Shown piece after piece: positions 24,022-32,623 of a DNA stretch of 64,000 bases (its first letter is position 1; the number at the start of each line of letters is the position of its first letter). The DNA is from Lacrimispora indolis DSM 755. Lineage in GTDB: Bacteria; Bacillota; Clostridia; Lachnospirales; Lachnospiraceae. A program made the translations under genes and the position numbers. The notes below the pieces were generated by a model. The model saw nothing but the letters and a program-made list of their open reading frames with translations, was not told where the DNA came from and ran no database searches. The DNA lies in NCBI RefSeq assembly GCF_000526995.1, contig NZ_AZUI01000001.1, positions 4,568,001-4,632,000 on the forward strand. The letters run 5' to 3'.

Positions 24022-24954
24022 ATGAAAAAACCAAAGGTATTAGGAAAAAACAATATAAGAGGAACAATATACGTTGATGATTTTAAATTTAGTAGTGGTC
24101 ATAGCGCACCAATTTACGAAGTTTTTGACTGTCATGGATTAAATAAAATTATTGGTTATGCCAAACTTTTAAATCAGGAATATGGAAAAGTTTATTACAG
24201 AGGACAATGTAATTTATATGAATCGTTGTTGCCCAGTTTATTTCACGAAAAAACAAATAAAAGTGGAATGAAAATTTCTAAACTAAAAAAAATTATCAAT
24301 GCTTCTTTAAATGATAAAAAATTTTCAAAAGAAATACATTTAAACAAGGATAACAAAAATTCATATGATATTATTGAAGGTATGTTGCAGCATTATGGGA
24401 TTAATACTCGCTGCATTGATGCGGTAGATAATCATTGGATTGCATTATGGTTTGGTTTAAATAAATATTACTGTCAAAGTATAGGGAAAATTACCTACGC
24501 AACATATATTAATAGAATTAAAAATAATTATAGTTCTGAAATGATAACGAGAATATTAAAAGGCGATGATCCGTTAAGGTATCAATATGTTATGTTAATT
24601 GCGGCAGATAGTAATGAAGCAATTAATGGTGTTGAAAACGGAAATGATATAATAACAATTGACTTAAGAATTGCATTACCTTCAACTTTTTTAAGACCAC
24701 ATGCACAACATGCAATTATACTAAAAAAAAGATTACATGATAATTCTTGTGATTATGATATCTCTAGAAATGTCGTAGGCATATTGAAGGTTCGAAATGA
24801 TATAGTCTATTCTTGGTTGGGGGATGGAGAACTTGTAAAATTCAATAATCTTTTCCCCTCTCCATTTTATGACAATGCATATAGAATTTTGTTACAAAGA
24901 GATGATTTATTTAATGATGGGAAAAATTCGATTGTGCGGTATACTTATGACTAA
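24022..24954 (+). CDS. FRG-domain moron, defence-like
   Basis: 310 residues, AT-rich. KVYYRGQCNLYESLLPSLFHE and later GMLQHYGINTRCIDAVDNHWIALWFGL show the FRG domain (named for its Phe/Arg-Gly motif), common in bacterial defence loci. The gene has its own AT-rich promoter region, sits between the late regulator and the tail operon, and has codon use unlike its neighbours, all signs of moron cargo. Molecular activity of FRG proteins is uncertain; an abortive-infection role is inferred. Confidence 0.75.
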   Translation: MKKPKVLGKNNIRGTIYVDDFKFSSGHSAPIYEVFDCHGLNKIIGYAKLLNQEYGKVYYRGQCNLYESLLPSLFHEKTNKSGMKISKLKKIINASLNDKKFSKEIHLNKDNKNSYDIIEGMLQHYGINTRCIDAVDNHWIALWFGLNKYYCQSIGKITYATYINRIKNNYSSEMITRILKGDDPLRYQYVMLIAADSNEAINGVENGNDIITIDLRIALPSTFLRPHAQHAIILKKRLHDNSCDYDISRNVVGILKVRNDIVYSWLGDGELVKFNNLFPSPFYDNAYRILLQRDDLFNDGKNSIVRYTYD

Positions 24955-24962
24955 AAGAAAAT

Positions 24963-24995
24963 TTCCCACATTTCCCATTTCATATATGTTAAAAT
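24963..24995 (+). promoter_or_regulatory. late promoter T (tail operon)
   Basis: The 17-bp motif TTCCCACATTTCCCATT (24963-24979, itself a TTCCCA direct repeat) lies 10 bases upstream of an extended -10, TGTTAAAAT (-10 TAAAAT at 24990-24995). No -35 box is present, so an activator is likely. The same arrangement with identical spacing occurs at 40275-40307. Confidence 0.7.
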
Positions 24996-25019
24996 GATAT
25001 TGTGGTATAGAATGAAAAG

Positions 25020-25048
25020 AAAGCGTTATCCTAGAGATGGCGCTTTTT
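25020..25048 (+). promoter_or_regulatory. leader hairpin of the tail operon
   Basis: AAAGCG (25020-25025) pairs with CGCTTT (25041-25046) with inner TATC/GAT pairs, followed by TT, between the late promoter and the first gene. Matches the leader at 40332; a potential attenuator or antitermination site. Confidence 0.5.
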
Positions 25049-25069
25049 GTTATGTCTGGAGGTGGGGAT

Positions 25070-25468
25070 TTGGCATTTGAAGGCTGGCTATTAAAAATAA
25101 ATGGAACAGTGTTTCCAACTGAATTGATTGCGCTGGAATCCTATAAATGTATACCAGATCAGATAATGGACCTGGACCCCTACAGAGATGGAAGTGGGGA
25201 GTTACATCGTAACGTATTGCCACATACAGCTACGTCCATGGAATTCTCCACCACGCATCTGCGATTGAGAGATGTTGACAGACTAAACGCCTTTGTCCCC
25301 CATGGTAACAGGGTAAAATGTGAAATAGAATATTGGAATCCCAATACGTCCTCGTATAAGTCGGGGGCGTTTTATATTTCCGATATTCCGTATGAAATTG
25401 TAAATATTGATGAGAAAAGAAAGGATATACTATACAAGCCTATTAAGATAACAATAACCGAGTATTAA
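25070..25468 (+). CDS. DUF6711-like tail protein
   Basis: 132 residues from TTG 25070 (LAFEGWLLKINGTVFPTELIALESYKCIPDQIMDLDPYRD). This matches the DUF6711-type small tail proteins that in related siphoviruses lie directly after the tape measure and before the tail endopeptidase. GGAGGTGGGGAT fits TTG; an ATG at 25052 is an alternative. Here the tape measure is 29 kb away, which is evidence that the head/tape-measure block has moved. Confidence 0.7.
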   Translation: MAFEGWLLKINGTVFPTELIALESYKCIPDQIMDLDPYRDGSGELHRNVLPHTATSMEFSTTHLRLRDVDRLNAFVPHGNRVKCEIEYWNPNTSSYKSGAFYISDIPYEIVNIDEKRKDILYKPIKITITEY

Positions 25469-25481
25469 GGAGGCTAGATCT

Positions 25482-27479
25482 ATGCTGAATATCCCAGAAG
25501 AAATAAAAGAACTGTTTCGGGCAGATAATGCCCGGTCAGAAACTGTAAAGCATTTGAAACTTCGTTTTTATGATGAGGAGATAAGGCTACTTTTTCCAGA
25601 AGATACACTCTTCCCATCAGATGACTTATTTCCAGTTGATCAGGAACCGGTCTATGTGATAGATAACAGTCAGATTTATTCTGAATCACTGGCAATAGAG
25701 GAAAATCTATGCGCAAGTCAAGACTTGGCATTTGGAGAATGTAATTCATCACAGTTTGAGATAACGGTGGCTGATGTTTTGATGGACCTGACTGGAAAAG
25801 AATTTATGGCCACTGTTGAAATCGGTGGTTATGAAATGGCGTTGGGTATTTATAGGGTAGATAGTTTTGAGCGTCAGGCTGATAGACGAATGAAAAAGAT
25901 TGTTGCTTATGACAGAATGCTGAAATTTGATATTGATGTAGCGGATTGGTATCGGGGACTTACCTTTCCTATGACTTTGAAGCAGTTCCGGGATTCGTTA
26001 TGCGCTCATGTGGGAGTTACACAAATCACGGCTACTTTACCTATGGACGATATGCAGTTGACTAAAACTATTGATCCAGAGCAATTGAATGGCCGTAAGG
26101 TTTTAATGGCTATATGCGAAATAAATGGGTGCTTTGGAAATATTGATAAGACTGGCAGGCTTACATATAAATTCCTTGGAACTTCCGGTTTGTTTCCATC
26201 TGAAACCTTATTTCCTGATGATGAATTATTTCCCGCTGAGATGACTAATGCGGAAACTTTATCCTACTACAAGCAATCGGAAACACATTATGAAGACTAT
26301 TTGGTCAATCCTATTGACAAGGTGCAGATCAGACAGGAGGAAGGTGACGTTGGGGCTTCCTATGGACCGGGAAGTAACTGCTATGTAATCCAGGGGAATT
26401 TCCTGGCATATGGGAAGTCAGCTGAACAGCTTCTTGCGATTGCTTCCACGGTTTATGATCAGGTTTCCGGAAGGATTTATAGGCCGTGTCAAATCGTTGG
26501 CCCGGCCCTTCCTTGGGTGGAAGTTGGGGACGGCATTATCTGCTATACTACTGATGATGTGATTGAAACCTATTGTCTTAAGCGGACAACGAAAGGTATT
26601 CAGGGTATGATGGATACTTACGAGGCTAGCGGCAATATTGAACAGGAGCAGAGAACCGGCCTAAGTGATCAGATTATTCAATTGGAAGGTAAGACAGCTG
26701 TCATCAAGAAATCAGTTGAAGAAGTATCTGTTAGGGTAACAGATCTGAAGGAATATACCGAAGCGCAATTTAAGGTGACAGCTGACCAGATCCTTGCGGA
26801 AGTTACCAGGGCAAAACAAGCCGAAGCATCATTGAGTATTCGCGCTGATCAGATTGCTACATCGGTAACGAATCTTGCCAATGATACCAATTCCCGATTT
26901 ACGCAGACGGCAAATCAGATTGCCCTGAAGGTAAGCAAGGGTGATGTTTCTTCACAGCTTTCAGTAGAGAGTGATAAGGTAACGATATCCAGCAATAGGC
27001 TCATTGTAAACAGTACAAACTTTCAACTTGATGGAAATGGAAATGCCACATTTAGTGGAAGAGTACAAGGAGCTCAGGTGATTGGTTCTTCCATAAGTGG
27101 CGGCTCCATCAATATAGGCAACGGTACTTTCTGGGTGGATTCAGGAGGGAATGCTGCTATTAATGCGGGAAATATTGATCTGGGACCTATAAGTATTAAT
27201 TCTAATTATACAGATTTGGGAGCGTTTAGAGTATCCGGAAATCAATATGGGGCCTTTTTTAGTCAGAATGATGAAATATGGCTCTATACGAGTGCATGGC
27301 CGCTTGGTAACGGTCCAGCCCTTGAATTTAAAAGGGGAGGGACCGTTACAACAAGAATTGGATGGGGTGGAATGAATACTCAACAAATTAATTGCAATGA
27401 TATATATTTAGACGATCCCTGGGTTGCTGGTTGGAGTCTCGTGGATATGCTGAAAGATATTTATAACAGATTACCATGA
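25482..27479 (+). CDS. tail-associated (Tal) protein, prophage tail endopeptidase-like
   Basis: 665 residues. The N-terminal 390 residues have the features of phage tail/Tal proteins, including the LFPSDDLFP and TLFPDDELFP repeats; a coiled coil (about 395-500) leads to a C-terminal fibre-like domain rich in Gly/Asn/Ser (NGNATFSGRVQGAQVIGSS...). It would form the distal tail tip and join it to the fibres. AAGGAGGCTAGATCT precedes the start; it follows the DUF6711-like gene by 13 bases. Confidence 0.75.
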   Translation: MLNIPEEIKELFRADNARSETVKHLKLRFYDEEIRLLFPEDTLFPSDDLFPVDQEPVYVIDNSQIYSESLAIEENLCASQDLAFGECNSSQFEITVADVLMDLTGKEFMATVEIGGYEMALGIYRVDSFERQADRRMKKIVAYDRMLKFDIDVADWYRGLTFPMTLKQFRDSLCAHVGVTQITATLPMDDMQLTKTIDPEQLNGRKVLMAICEINGCFGNIDKTGRLTYKFLGTSGLFPSETLFPDDELFPAEMTNAETLSYYKQSETHYEDYLVNPIDKVQIRQEEGDVGASYGPGSNCYVIQGNFLAYGKSAEQLLAIASTVYDQVSGRIYRPCQIVGPALPWVEVGDGIICYTTDDVIETYCLKRTTKGIQGMMDTYEASGNIEQEQRTGLSDQIIQLEGKTAVIKKSVEEVSVRVTDLKEYTEAQFKVTADQILAEVTRAKQAEASLSIRADQIATSVTNLANDTNSRFTQTANQIALKVSKGDVSSQLSVESDKVTISSNRLIVNSTNFQLDGNGNATFSGRVQGAQVIGSSISGGSINIGNGTFWVDSGGNAAINAGNIDLGPISINSNYTDLGAFRVSGNQYGAFFSQNDEIWLYTSAWPLGNGPALEFKRGGTVTTRIGWGGMNTQQINCNDIYLDDPWVAGWSLVDMLKDIYNRLP

Positions 27480-27521
27480 TGGCCTTAAATATTCATATTT
27501 CATAAGAAATAGGAAGGAGGG

Positions 27522-27550
27522 TTGATTTAAAAGAAAATAGTGGATATAAT
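27522..27550 (+). promoter_or_regulatory. promoter of the secreted moron
   Basis: TTGATT (27522-27527), 17-base spacer, TATAAT (27545-27550), followed by AAGGAGGT and the gene. Confidence 0.75.
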
Positions 27551-27571
27551 ACAGATAAGGAGGTAATGTCA

Positions 27572-28087
27572 ATGAAAAGAATAAAAATAGTATCTATATT
27601 AGCTGTATTATTTATCACCTTATTTTCTTTTAATGCTTTTGCCATGGGGAAAGAATATAGAGAACCTGAACGCCCATCACCACTAAACGAAGAACTTGGT
27701 AAAGGGTGGACATGGTTAAGCGATGATACTTGCGCACAATTTAAAATGTCAGAAGACATTAAAATAAGTAACATCAAAAGAATGTTTGACCTTGGAATGG
27801 TGCGTGGTTGGCAAGGTATACAGAACCGTGACACTTATTCCGGAAAATGGTCCCAGTCTTCAGAAGGAATCTGGTCATTCGAGTTTGACGATAAAACAAT
27901 TCCGGTGGGAGTAACTAAGATTGACGGCGTTCTATATGCCTTTACAGGCTATGGAGAACTGAAGGCCGATTATGAGTACTATGATGGCCTTAAGACTGGT
28001 GCAGATGGCCTTGTGACGGCTGACAGTGCAGAGTTTAAGGACTGGCTTGCAACGCAGTACCTTCCTGAATGTACAAGCCACGAATAA
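27572..28087 (+). CDS. secreted moron protein
   Basis: 171 residues with a clear signal peptide (MKRIKIVSILAVLFITLFSF-NAFA, cleavage near residue 24). The mature protein has a GKGWTWLSDDTCAQF start and a WSFEFDD...GVLYAFTGYGEL... region reminiscent of wall-binding repeat folds. It has its own promoter and terminator inside the tail operon, so it can be expressed in the lysogen. A surface role such as superinfection exclusion or host fitness is likely but unproven. ATG at 27572 preferred to 27566 by spacing. Confidence 0.65.
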   Translation: MKRIKIVSILAVLFITLFSFNAFAMGKEYREPERPSPLNEELGKGWTWLSDDTCAQFKMSEDIKISNIKRMFDLGMVRGWQGIQNRDTYSGKWSQSSEGIWSFEFDDKTIPVGVTKIDGVLYAFTGYGELKADYEYYDGLKTGADGLVTADSAEFKDWLATQYLPECTSHE

Positions 28088-28107
28088 TTTAATAAAAACT
28101 ATTACAG

Positions 28108-28136
28108 AGAGCGAGGATTATTCCCCGCTCTTTTTG
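28108..28136 (+). terminator. terminator of the secreted moron
   Basis: AGAGCG (28108-28113) pairs with CGCTCT (28126-28131), extended by GG/CC, then a T run. Confidence 0.8.
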
Positions 28137-28159
28137 TGTGCCGAAAGGAGTAAGAAGCA

Positions 28160-28519
28160 ATGGAAATACATAGTTTGGAAATCGACATCGATGTTGGCGT
28201 TTTAAAGATCAACGGAAGAGATTATAAAGAAAAACCTATTGTTGTTACGCTCCCGGGTCCGGAAGGCTGGCCGTTGGTGAGACTTTTTAATGCTGAAAAA
28301 GCAACTGGAATTCCGGGAGCGTGTGATGAGTTAACAGTATCCTACGTGGAAAAAGTGGAGGTGAAGGAGATGTCAGAAGAACAGAAAAGATTAGAAAAGG
28401 CGCTATTAGATTTCATTGAAAGAGTTTCAAGTAATGCTGCTTCTGAGAAAGAAGTAGAGATTATCCCAGAAGCAGCATTGGCCTTGATTGAATTATGGAA
28501 GATTACGAGATCATTCTGA
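28160..28519 (+). CDS. hypothetical tail-operon protein
   Basis: 119 residues, MEIHSLEIDIDVGVLKINGRDYKEKPIVVTLPGPEGWPL...: a small beta domain followed by an acidic helix, like small chaperone or connector proteins of tails. GAAAGGAGTAAGAAGCA precedes the start. It is convergent with and slightly overlaps the small gene at 28511. Confidence 0.5.
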   Translation: MEIHSLEIDIDVGVLKINGRDYKEKPIVVTLPGPEGWPLVRLFNAEKATGIPGACDELTVSYVEKVEVKEMSEEQKRLEKALLDFIERVSSNAASEKEVEIIPEAALALIELWKITRSF

Positions 28520-28693
28520 TTCGTATGTATCTTCAAGTAATTCTACAAACTCATTGTAAATTTCACGCATAAATAAGGCCACGTTCTTTCCGGTCTTTTC
28601 TTCCATCGTGATAACTGAGTTTGACAATTTGGCTACCATCAATTCTTTGGTGTAGTCTACAGCAACTTTTTTGATTCTAGGATCCAAAGCCAT
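28511..28693 (-). CDS. small helical protein on the opposite strand
   Basis: 60 residues, MALDPRIKKVAVDYTKELMVAKLSN..., helical. AAAGGAGAAAAATAAC precedes the start. It is the only leftward gene in the tail operon and so probably a separately expressed moron. Function unknown. Confidence 0.55.
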   Translation of the reverse strand: MALDPRIKKVAVDYTKELMVAKLSNSVITMEEKTGKNVALFMREIYNEFVELLEDTYESE

Positions 28694-28795
28694 GTTATTT
28701 TTCTCCTTTCTTCTGTACTTGGCCGGGCATGACCTGTAATCACAGTATAGAAGATTTGGGAGAATATGGCAATTCACTTTAAGAAAGGAGAGTCT

Positions 28796-29116
28796 ATGAA
28801 TAAAGTAATTACTTTTACAGAGGAGCAGGTGCTGCAAATTCAATACATGCTGAATGCTGTCACAGTGACCGGGATCCAGAATGCCAAGCAGATAGCGGCC
28901 ATTGCGCAAATGTTGGAGCTGGGAACGCCGGGTGAAATTAAGGAACCTGAAAAGAAAGAAAATCATTATTCCTCGGATGATTGGGAGAATCCGCCTGAAC
29001 AAAAGACCAGTGTTAGTGATACTCCCTCTAAAAGGCCTGTCCATAGTAAATGGGAAAAGTTATCCGACATTGATGCTAGGGTCAATGAGGAGGAAAAGAA
29101 AGAGGGTGAAGGTTAA
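28796..29116 (+). CDS. hypothetical tail-operon protein
   Basis: 106 residues, helical first half (FTEEQVLQIQYMLNAVTVTG), disordered charged second half. AAGAAAGGAGAGTCT precedes ATG at 28796. Its stop overlaps the next start (TAATG), so it is translated together with the fibre protein; could be a fibre chaperone. Confidence 0.5.
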   Translation: MNKVITFTEEQVLQIQYMLNAVTVTGIQNAKQIAAIAQMLELGTPGEIKEPEKKENHYSSDDWENPPEQKTSVSDTPSKRPVHSKWEKLSDIDARVNEEEKKEGEG

Positions 29117-30231
29117 TGGCATTGCAACCATTTTACACCGTTACAGATTGGCAGAACTTGCCATCGCAGAAAACAGCACTAAATCGGACTAATTTACTTC
29201 ACACGGAAAATGGAGTAAAGGAACTGGATAACAGGACCGTACAGCTGGACGCAAGCAAGGCAGATAAATCCCTGGTTAATGCTTTGGTAAAAGACATTAC
29301 GGTGGACGCTGACACCGGAATATTAACAATAACCTATCAAAATGGTACGGTTAAGACTTATGATCTGGATATTGAAAAGGTAGTAACAAACTTTGATATC
29401 AACGATGATAATGAGTTAGTGCTTACCCTGGCAGACGGTACGCAGAAGATCATTGATCTTACCAGATTTGTTTATTCGGTAGCAAGTACGGCCACTATCT
29501 CCATGACGATCACTGACCGAGTCATGCGGGCGACTATTGTTGATGGTTCCGTAACCATGGCAAAATTAGATGCTGCTATTCAGACAGAATTCCGGCAGTA
29601 TATGCTTGACGCTCAGGCCGCCCGTGATGCCGCCCTTCAGTATCAATTATTTGCTAAGCGGTACACGCTTGGAGATCAGAGTTTTCCAGGGAGTGAAATA
29701 GATAATGCTAAATATTATTACGAGCAGACGAAAACCGCAGAGGAAAATGTAATCCAGAATGCTCAATCCGCTGCAGAGAGTGCCGGCACGGCTACGGAGC
29801 AGGCCACGATTGCAACGCAAAAAGCCACAGCTGCTACAGCTGCCACGAATACGGCAACCGCAGCGGCACAAACGGCTACGGAGAAAGCCAACGCAGCAGC
29901 AGCCAGTGAGCAGGTGGCAACACAGAAAGCGGCAGCTGCAGGGGCCAGCCAAATAGCGGCAGCTCAGAGCGCCACTGAAACCTCTGATAGTGCGTTACAG
30001 GCCAAACGATATGCAATAGGCGGCGTGGTGCCGGAAGATCCGGAAGATAATGCAAAATGGTATTATCAACAAACAAAGAATCTGAAAGAACAGGTGGACG
30101 CGGCGGCTAAGATATCGGTTCCACATTTTTATGTGGATCCTGTCACTATGCAGCTCATGAGTGATACGGAAGCCAAGGGTATGAGGTTTTGGTACAATAA
30201 TGGAAAGTTTTATGGGGAGGTGACAGCATAA
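29116..30231 (+). CDS. tail fibre / upper baseplate protein
   Basis: 371 residues. An N-terminal BppU-like part with beta repeats (ITVDADTGILTITYQNGTVKTYDLD), a long Ala/Thr/Gln-rich helical stalk (about 210-300, NTATAAAQTATEKANAAAAS) and a C-terminal HFYVDPVTMQLM...FWYNNGKFYGEVTA cap. It likely bridges Tal and the receptor-binding fibre encoded next; the stop overlaps the next ATG region by one base. Confidence 0.7.
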   Translation: MALQPFYTVTDWQNLPSQKTALNRTNLLHTENGVKELDNRTVQLDASKADKSLVNALVKDITVDADTGILTITYQNGTVKTYDLDIEKVVTNFDINDDNELVLTLADGTQKIIDLTRFVYSVASTATISMTITDRVMRATIVDGSVTMAKLDAAIQTEFRQYMLDAQAARDAALQYQLFAKRYTLGDQSFPGSEIDNAKYYYEQTKTAEENVIQNAQSAAESAGTATEQATIATQKATAATAATNTATAAAQTATEKANAAAASEQVATQKAAAAGASQIAAAQSATETSDSALQAKRYAIGGVVPEDPEDNAKWYYQQTKNLKEQVDAAAKISVPHFYVDPVTMQLMSDTEAKGMRFWYNNGKFYGEVTA

Positions 30232-31103
30232 TGGCTGAAATATATGGAACAATCGGGATCCGCCCTATGGGGGAATATAATCCTGATACAAAATATGAAT
30301 TGTTGAATTTAGTCAATTATGACGGTAGCAGCTATGTAGCTCATACAGAACCGCCGTTGGGAACTCTGCCATCGAATACGGCATACTGGCAGGTATCAGC
30401 CCAGGGAACCAGTAAAGCTACGGCTGACAGCGTAGGAACGGTAAAGCCGGACGGAGTAACAACGGAGGTTAGCGCTGATGGTACATTGAGTGCTAAAACT
30501 GCCTCGCAATCCACTGCTGGTATGGTGAAGGGTAGCCAAGGTATTACGGTAGGGACGGGCGGCGCAATTGATGTGAATACGGCCTTTACGCAGGCCACAG
30601 AACTGGCCAATATTATAGCCGGGGAAGCAATTGCGCAGGTGCTGGGGAAAATATCTAAGGCTATTGCAACAACAATGAACTTAGATCAAAACGCCTTACT
30701 TAAGAACATGCTGACTAATATGGATGCCAATGATCAGAATAAGATCAATACCGCTGCATATGTACATACTCTTACGGAGCGCATTGGCATGAGTACAGAG
30801 CTGACTGCAGGTGCCAATTTAACCGCAGCCCTTAATGCACTAAATAGCAATTTACCGAACCTAATCATAGCACAATCACAAACGCTTCCGGAAACAGCGG
30901 TACCGGCTAATGGTTATGTTGATATTTCGTACACCCCTACGCCCATAAACGGATATACTCCATTTCAGTATTCGCTTTGGTCTGGAGGGAATCCCTCTGT
31001 CGGTATTGTGGCTATCACATCCAGTTTGGTCAGGTTACGTAATTTTTCTGGTGCATCAATAAATGCCACACCAATTATATCGGTGACATATAAAAGGGCC
31101 TAA
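30231..31103 (+). CDS. receptor-binding tail fibre, constant part plus cassette 1
   Basis: 290 residues. Residues 1-204 are the constant shaft (YGTIGIRPMGEYNPDTKYELLNLVNYDGSSYVA... a phage fibre/hyaluronidase-like repeat start). At LNSNL (codons over site A, 30842-30854) it joins a variable 85-residue tip, LIIAQSQTLPETAVPANGYV... Five other tips begin with the same NSNL codons at the other five copies of the crossover site, in frame. The fibre tip presumably contacts the host surface. Overlap with the upstream gene implies coupled translation. Confidence 0.85.
   Translation: MAEIYGTIGIRPMGEYNPDTKYELLNLVNYDGSSYVAHTEPPLGTLPSNTAYWQVSAQGTSKATADSVGTVKPDGVTTEVSADGTLSAKTASQSTAGMVKGSQGITVGTGGAIDVNTAFTQATELANIIAGEAIAQVLGKISKAIATTMNLDQNALLKNMLTNMDANDQNKINTAAYVHTLTERIGMSTELTAGANLTAALNALNSNLPNLIIAQSQTLPETAVPANGYVDISYTPTPINGYTPFQYSLWSGGNPSVGIVAITSSLVRLRNFSGASINATPIISVTYKRA
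30842..30854 (+). repeat. crossover site A
   Basis: AAATAGCAATTTA, plus orientation, at the constant/variable boundary of the expressed fibre. With one flanking T it forms TAAAT-AGCA-ATTTA, an imperfect palindrome. Confidence 0.85.
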
Positions 31104-31107
31104 ATGC

Positions 31108-31381
31108 TCATTTTTCGACCCAAGATCCCCATGTATTGACCCTCGTTCTTATCCAAAATCTAGGGGCCACCTCTAATGAGGTAAATTTTTGGATCGCGAA
31201 AGATGATGAGTCAATAAACATTGTTTCTACAATGCCGTGGAACGCAGCAGGAAGATTAGTGCAACTACTTGCTGCCCTGTATACAGAAAGAACATTGATG
31301 ATGGTTGGAATTTCATTCAGATTTCCAGCATACTCACCTCTGTTTACTACCTTTGCGGAAATATTGTTTAAATTGCTATTT
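31108..31381 (-). CDS. silent fibre tip, cassette 2 (inverted)
   Basis: No start codon: reads in frame from site B as NSNLNNISAKVVNRGEYAGN... to IRTRVNTWGSWVEK, the WxxW-type end of phage tail-tip proteins. It is convergent with cassette 1, the two stop codons being 4 bases apart. Inversion between A and B would attach it to the expressed shaft. Confidence 0.85.
31369..31381 (-). repeat. crossover site B
   Basis: AAATAGCAATTTA on the minus strand; shares 17 bases (CACTAAATAGCAATTTA) with site A. Inverted relative to A, 527 bases away. Confidence 0.85.
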
Positions 31382-31457
31382 AGTGAAGAAAAGAAACTTG
31401 TAAATCACAGTCCCATAAGGGGCTTATTTTTATGCTCATCTGAGCGGAAAGGAAATT

Positions 31458-31868
31458 ATGAGTAATATAAGAATCGAAAGAATTAAGTTTGGTACTCAGG
31501 AATTCGATCTGATCGCAGCCGGGGTTAATCTTGGAGAAAGTGGTGGAACCATTGCCTTTTTGAAAGGGTCCGCTTCTTTCGAGTCCATCGAAGCTGCCTT
31601 GAAAGAAAATGGAAGCATAGTACAGATCGGATTATCCGGAGAGCCGGACTGGACCCGGTCTGACTTAGTTTATGCGGGCAAGCTGGCAAAACAGTCCGAT
31701 CAGGTTATCGGCACGGCAGAAGATGGTGTGACCTCCATCACAGCAGATGTCATAACCGCCACTTTTCGCACACCGGATCTGACCGAAACCGTAAAGGAAC
31801 AGGCTGCAGAGATCAAATCATTAAGAGCAACTGTTGACACATTAGTATTATCAAGTTTGGAGGGATAA
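31458..31868 (+). CDS. hypothetical protein between fibre and lysis genes
   Basis: 136 residues, MSNIRIERIKFGTQEFDLIAAGVNLGESGG..., beta-rich with a C-terminal coiled coil (TETVKEQAAEIKSLRATVDTLV). Such proteins lie between tail fibre and holin genes in many Clostridia phages and may be a fibre accessory or tail component. Start has GCGGAAAGGAAATT. Confidence 0.6.
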   Translation: MSNIRIERIKFGTQEFDLIAAGVNLGESGGTIAFLKGSASFESIEAALKENGSIVQIGLSGEPDWTRSDLVYAGKLAKQSDQVIGTAEDGVTSITADVITATFRTPDLTETVKEQAAEIKSLRATVDTLVLSSLEG

Positions 31869-31870
31869 GC

Positions 31871-31999
31871 ATGTTTGATACATTAATGAGATTATTTGAT
31901 AGCGGCAAGGGCCCGCTGACAACTGCAATGTTGGCGAATGCAGTCATTAAGAAATGGATTACCGAAGAACAGAAACAGGAGATCCTTGCATCTAAATAA
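31871..31999 (+). CDS. XkdX-like small protein
   Basis: 42 residues, MFDTLMRLFDSGKGPLTTAMLANAVIKKWITEEQKQEILA, the length, position and pattern of XkdX-family proteins found between fibre and holin genes. The AAGGAGGGATAAGC-like end of the previous gene supplies the ribosome binding site (stop and start 2 bases apart). Confidence 0.65.
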   Translation: MFDTLMRLFDSGKGPLTTAMLANAVIKKWITEEQKQEILASK

Positions 32000-32018
32000 A
32001 TGAAACGGAGGTGCTGCC

Positions 32019-32345
32019 ATGACTGAAACGGAGGTTGCGGTTAGATTGGAAGCCCATGAGCATGAAATAAAGTCTTTGAAACACCGAATGGAAGATCAGG
32101 AAGAACAGAGCAAATCTATACAGGACCTGGTTCTATCGGTAAAGGAATTAGCTCTTAATATGCAGGCAATGCTTAAGGAGCAGGGGAGCCAGGGGGAAAG
32201 GTTGGCTAAATTGGAGGCAGCTCCAGGAGAAACATGGAATAACATGAAACGGACGTTTGCAAACAGATTTATTGATATCATTGCCGGGGCGCTTGCTACC
32301 GGCATTATTGTTATGATAATTCAAAATTTAAAAATAGGAGGATAA
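32019..32345 (+). CDS. XhlA-like haemolysin/holin partner
   Basis: 108 residues: N-terminal coiled coil (ETEVAVRLEAHEHEIKSLKHRMED...) and one C-terminal membrane helix (DIIAGALATGIIVMIIQNL), the XhlA layout. XhlA-type proteins help the holin open the membrane. Good AAACGGAGGTGCTGCC. Directly precedes the holin. Confidence 0.75.
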   Translation: MTETEVAVRLEAHEHEIKSLKHRMEDQEEQSKSIQDLVLSVKELALNMQAMLKEQGSQGERLAKLEAAPGETWNNMKRTFANRFIDIIAGALATGIIVMIIQNLKIGG

Positions 32346-32349
32346 TATC

Positions 32350-32553
32350 ATGAACAAAGATTATATGGTAAAGTGGGCAAAGGCAGCAGGAGTAAGAGCG
32401 GTAAAGACGATGGCGCAGACAGCTATTGCAACAATCGGGACAACGGCGGTAATGTCCGGTGTAGATTGGATTATGGTGGGATCAGCAACAGCACTGGCCG
32501 GGATCCTTTCCGTACTTACATCGGTAGCTGGACTGCCGGAGCTAAAAGAATAA
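32350..32553 (+). CDS. phage holin
   Basis: 67 residues with two membrane segments (VKTMAQTAIATIGTTAVMSG and WIMVGSATALAGILSVLTSVAGL) and a charged N-terminus, an r1t-type small holin. It forms membrane lesions that release or activate the amidase. Start 5 bases after XhlA with TAGGAGGATAATATC. Confidence 0.8.
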   Translation: MNKDYMVKWAKAAGVRAVKTMAQTAIATIGTTAVMSGVDWIMVGSATALAGILSVLTSVAGLPELKE

Positions 32554-32576
32554 CAAGTTGTAACGTCACAACTTTT

Positions 32577-32607
32577 CGGGCCTGGGATCTCCCGGGCCTT
32601 TTCTTTT
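32577..32607 (+). terminator. hairpin between holin and amidase
   Basis: CGGGCCTGGG pairs with CCCGGGCC, then TTTTCTTTTT. A second stem, AAGTTGT/ACAACTT, lies just before. Could tune holin/amidase balance. Confidence 0.65.
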
Positions 32608-32623
32608 TGATTGGAGGATTATC

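Noticed and set aside
28511..29044. Longer minus-strand frame of 177 codons
   Set aside because: Only the last 60 codons have a ribosome binding site and protein-like composition; the upstream part overlaps a well-supported plus-strand gene.
30231..31103. Diversity-generating retroelement acting on the fibre
   Set aside because: No reverse transcriptase, no template/variable repeat pair with adenine-directed changes was seen; variation is by cassette exchange.
31136..31465. Open frame of 109 codons on the plus strand after the fibre gene
   Set aside because: It is the antisense of inverted fibre cassette 2, which ends with a typical fibre-tip sequence; no ribosome binding site supports the plus-strand frame.
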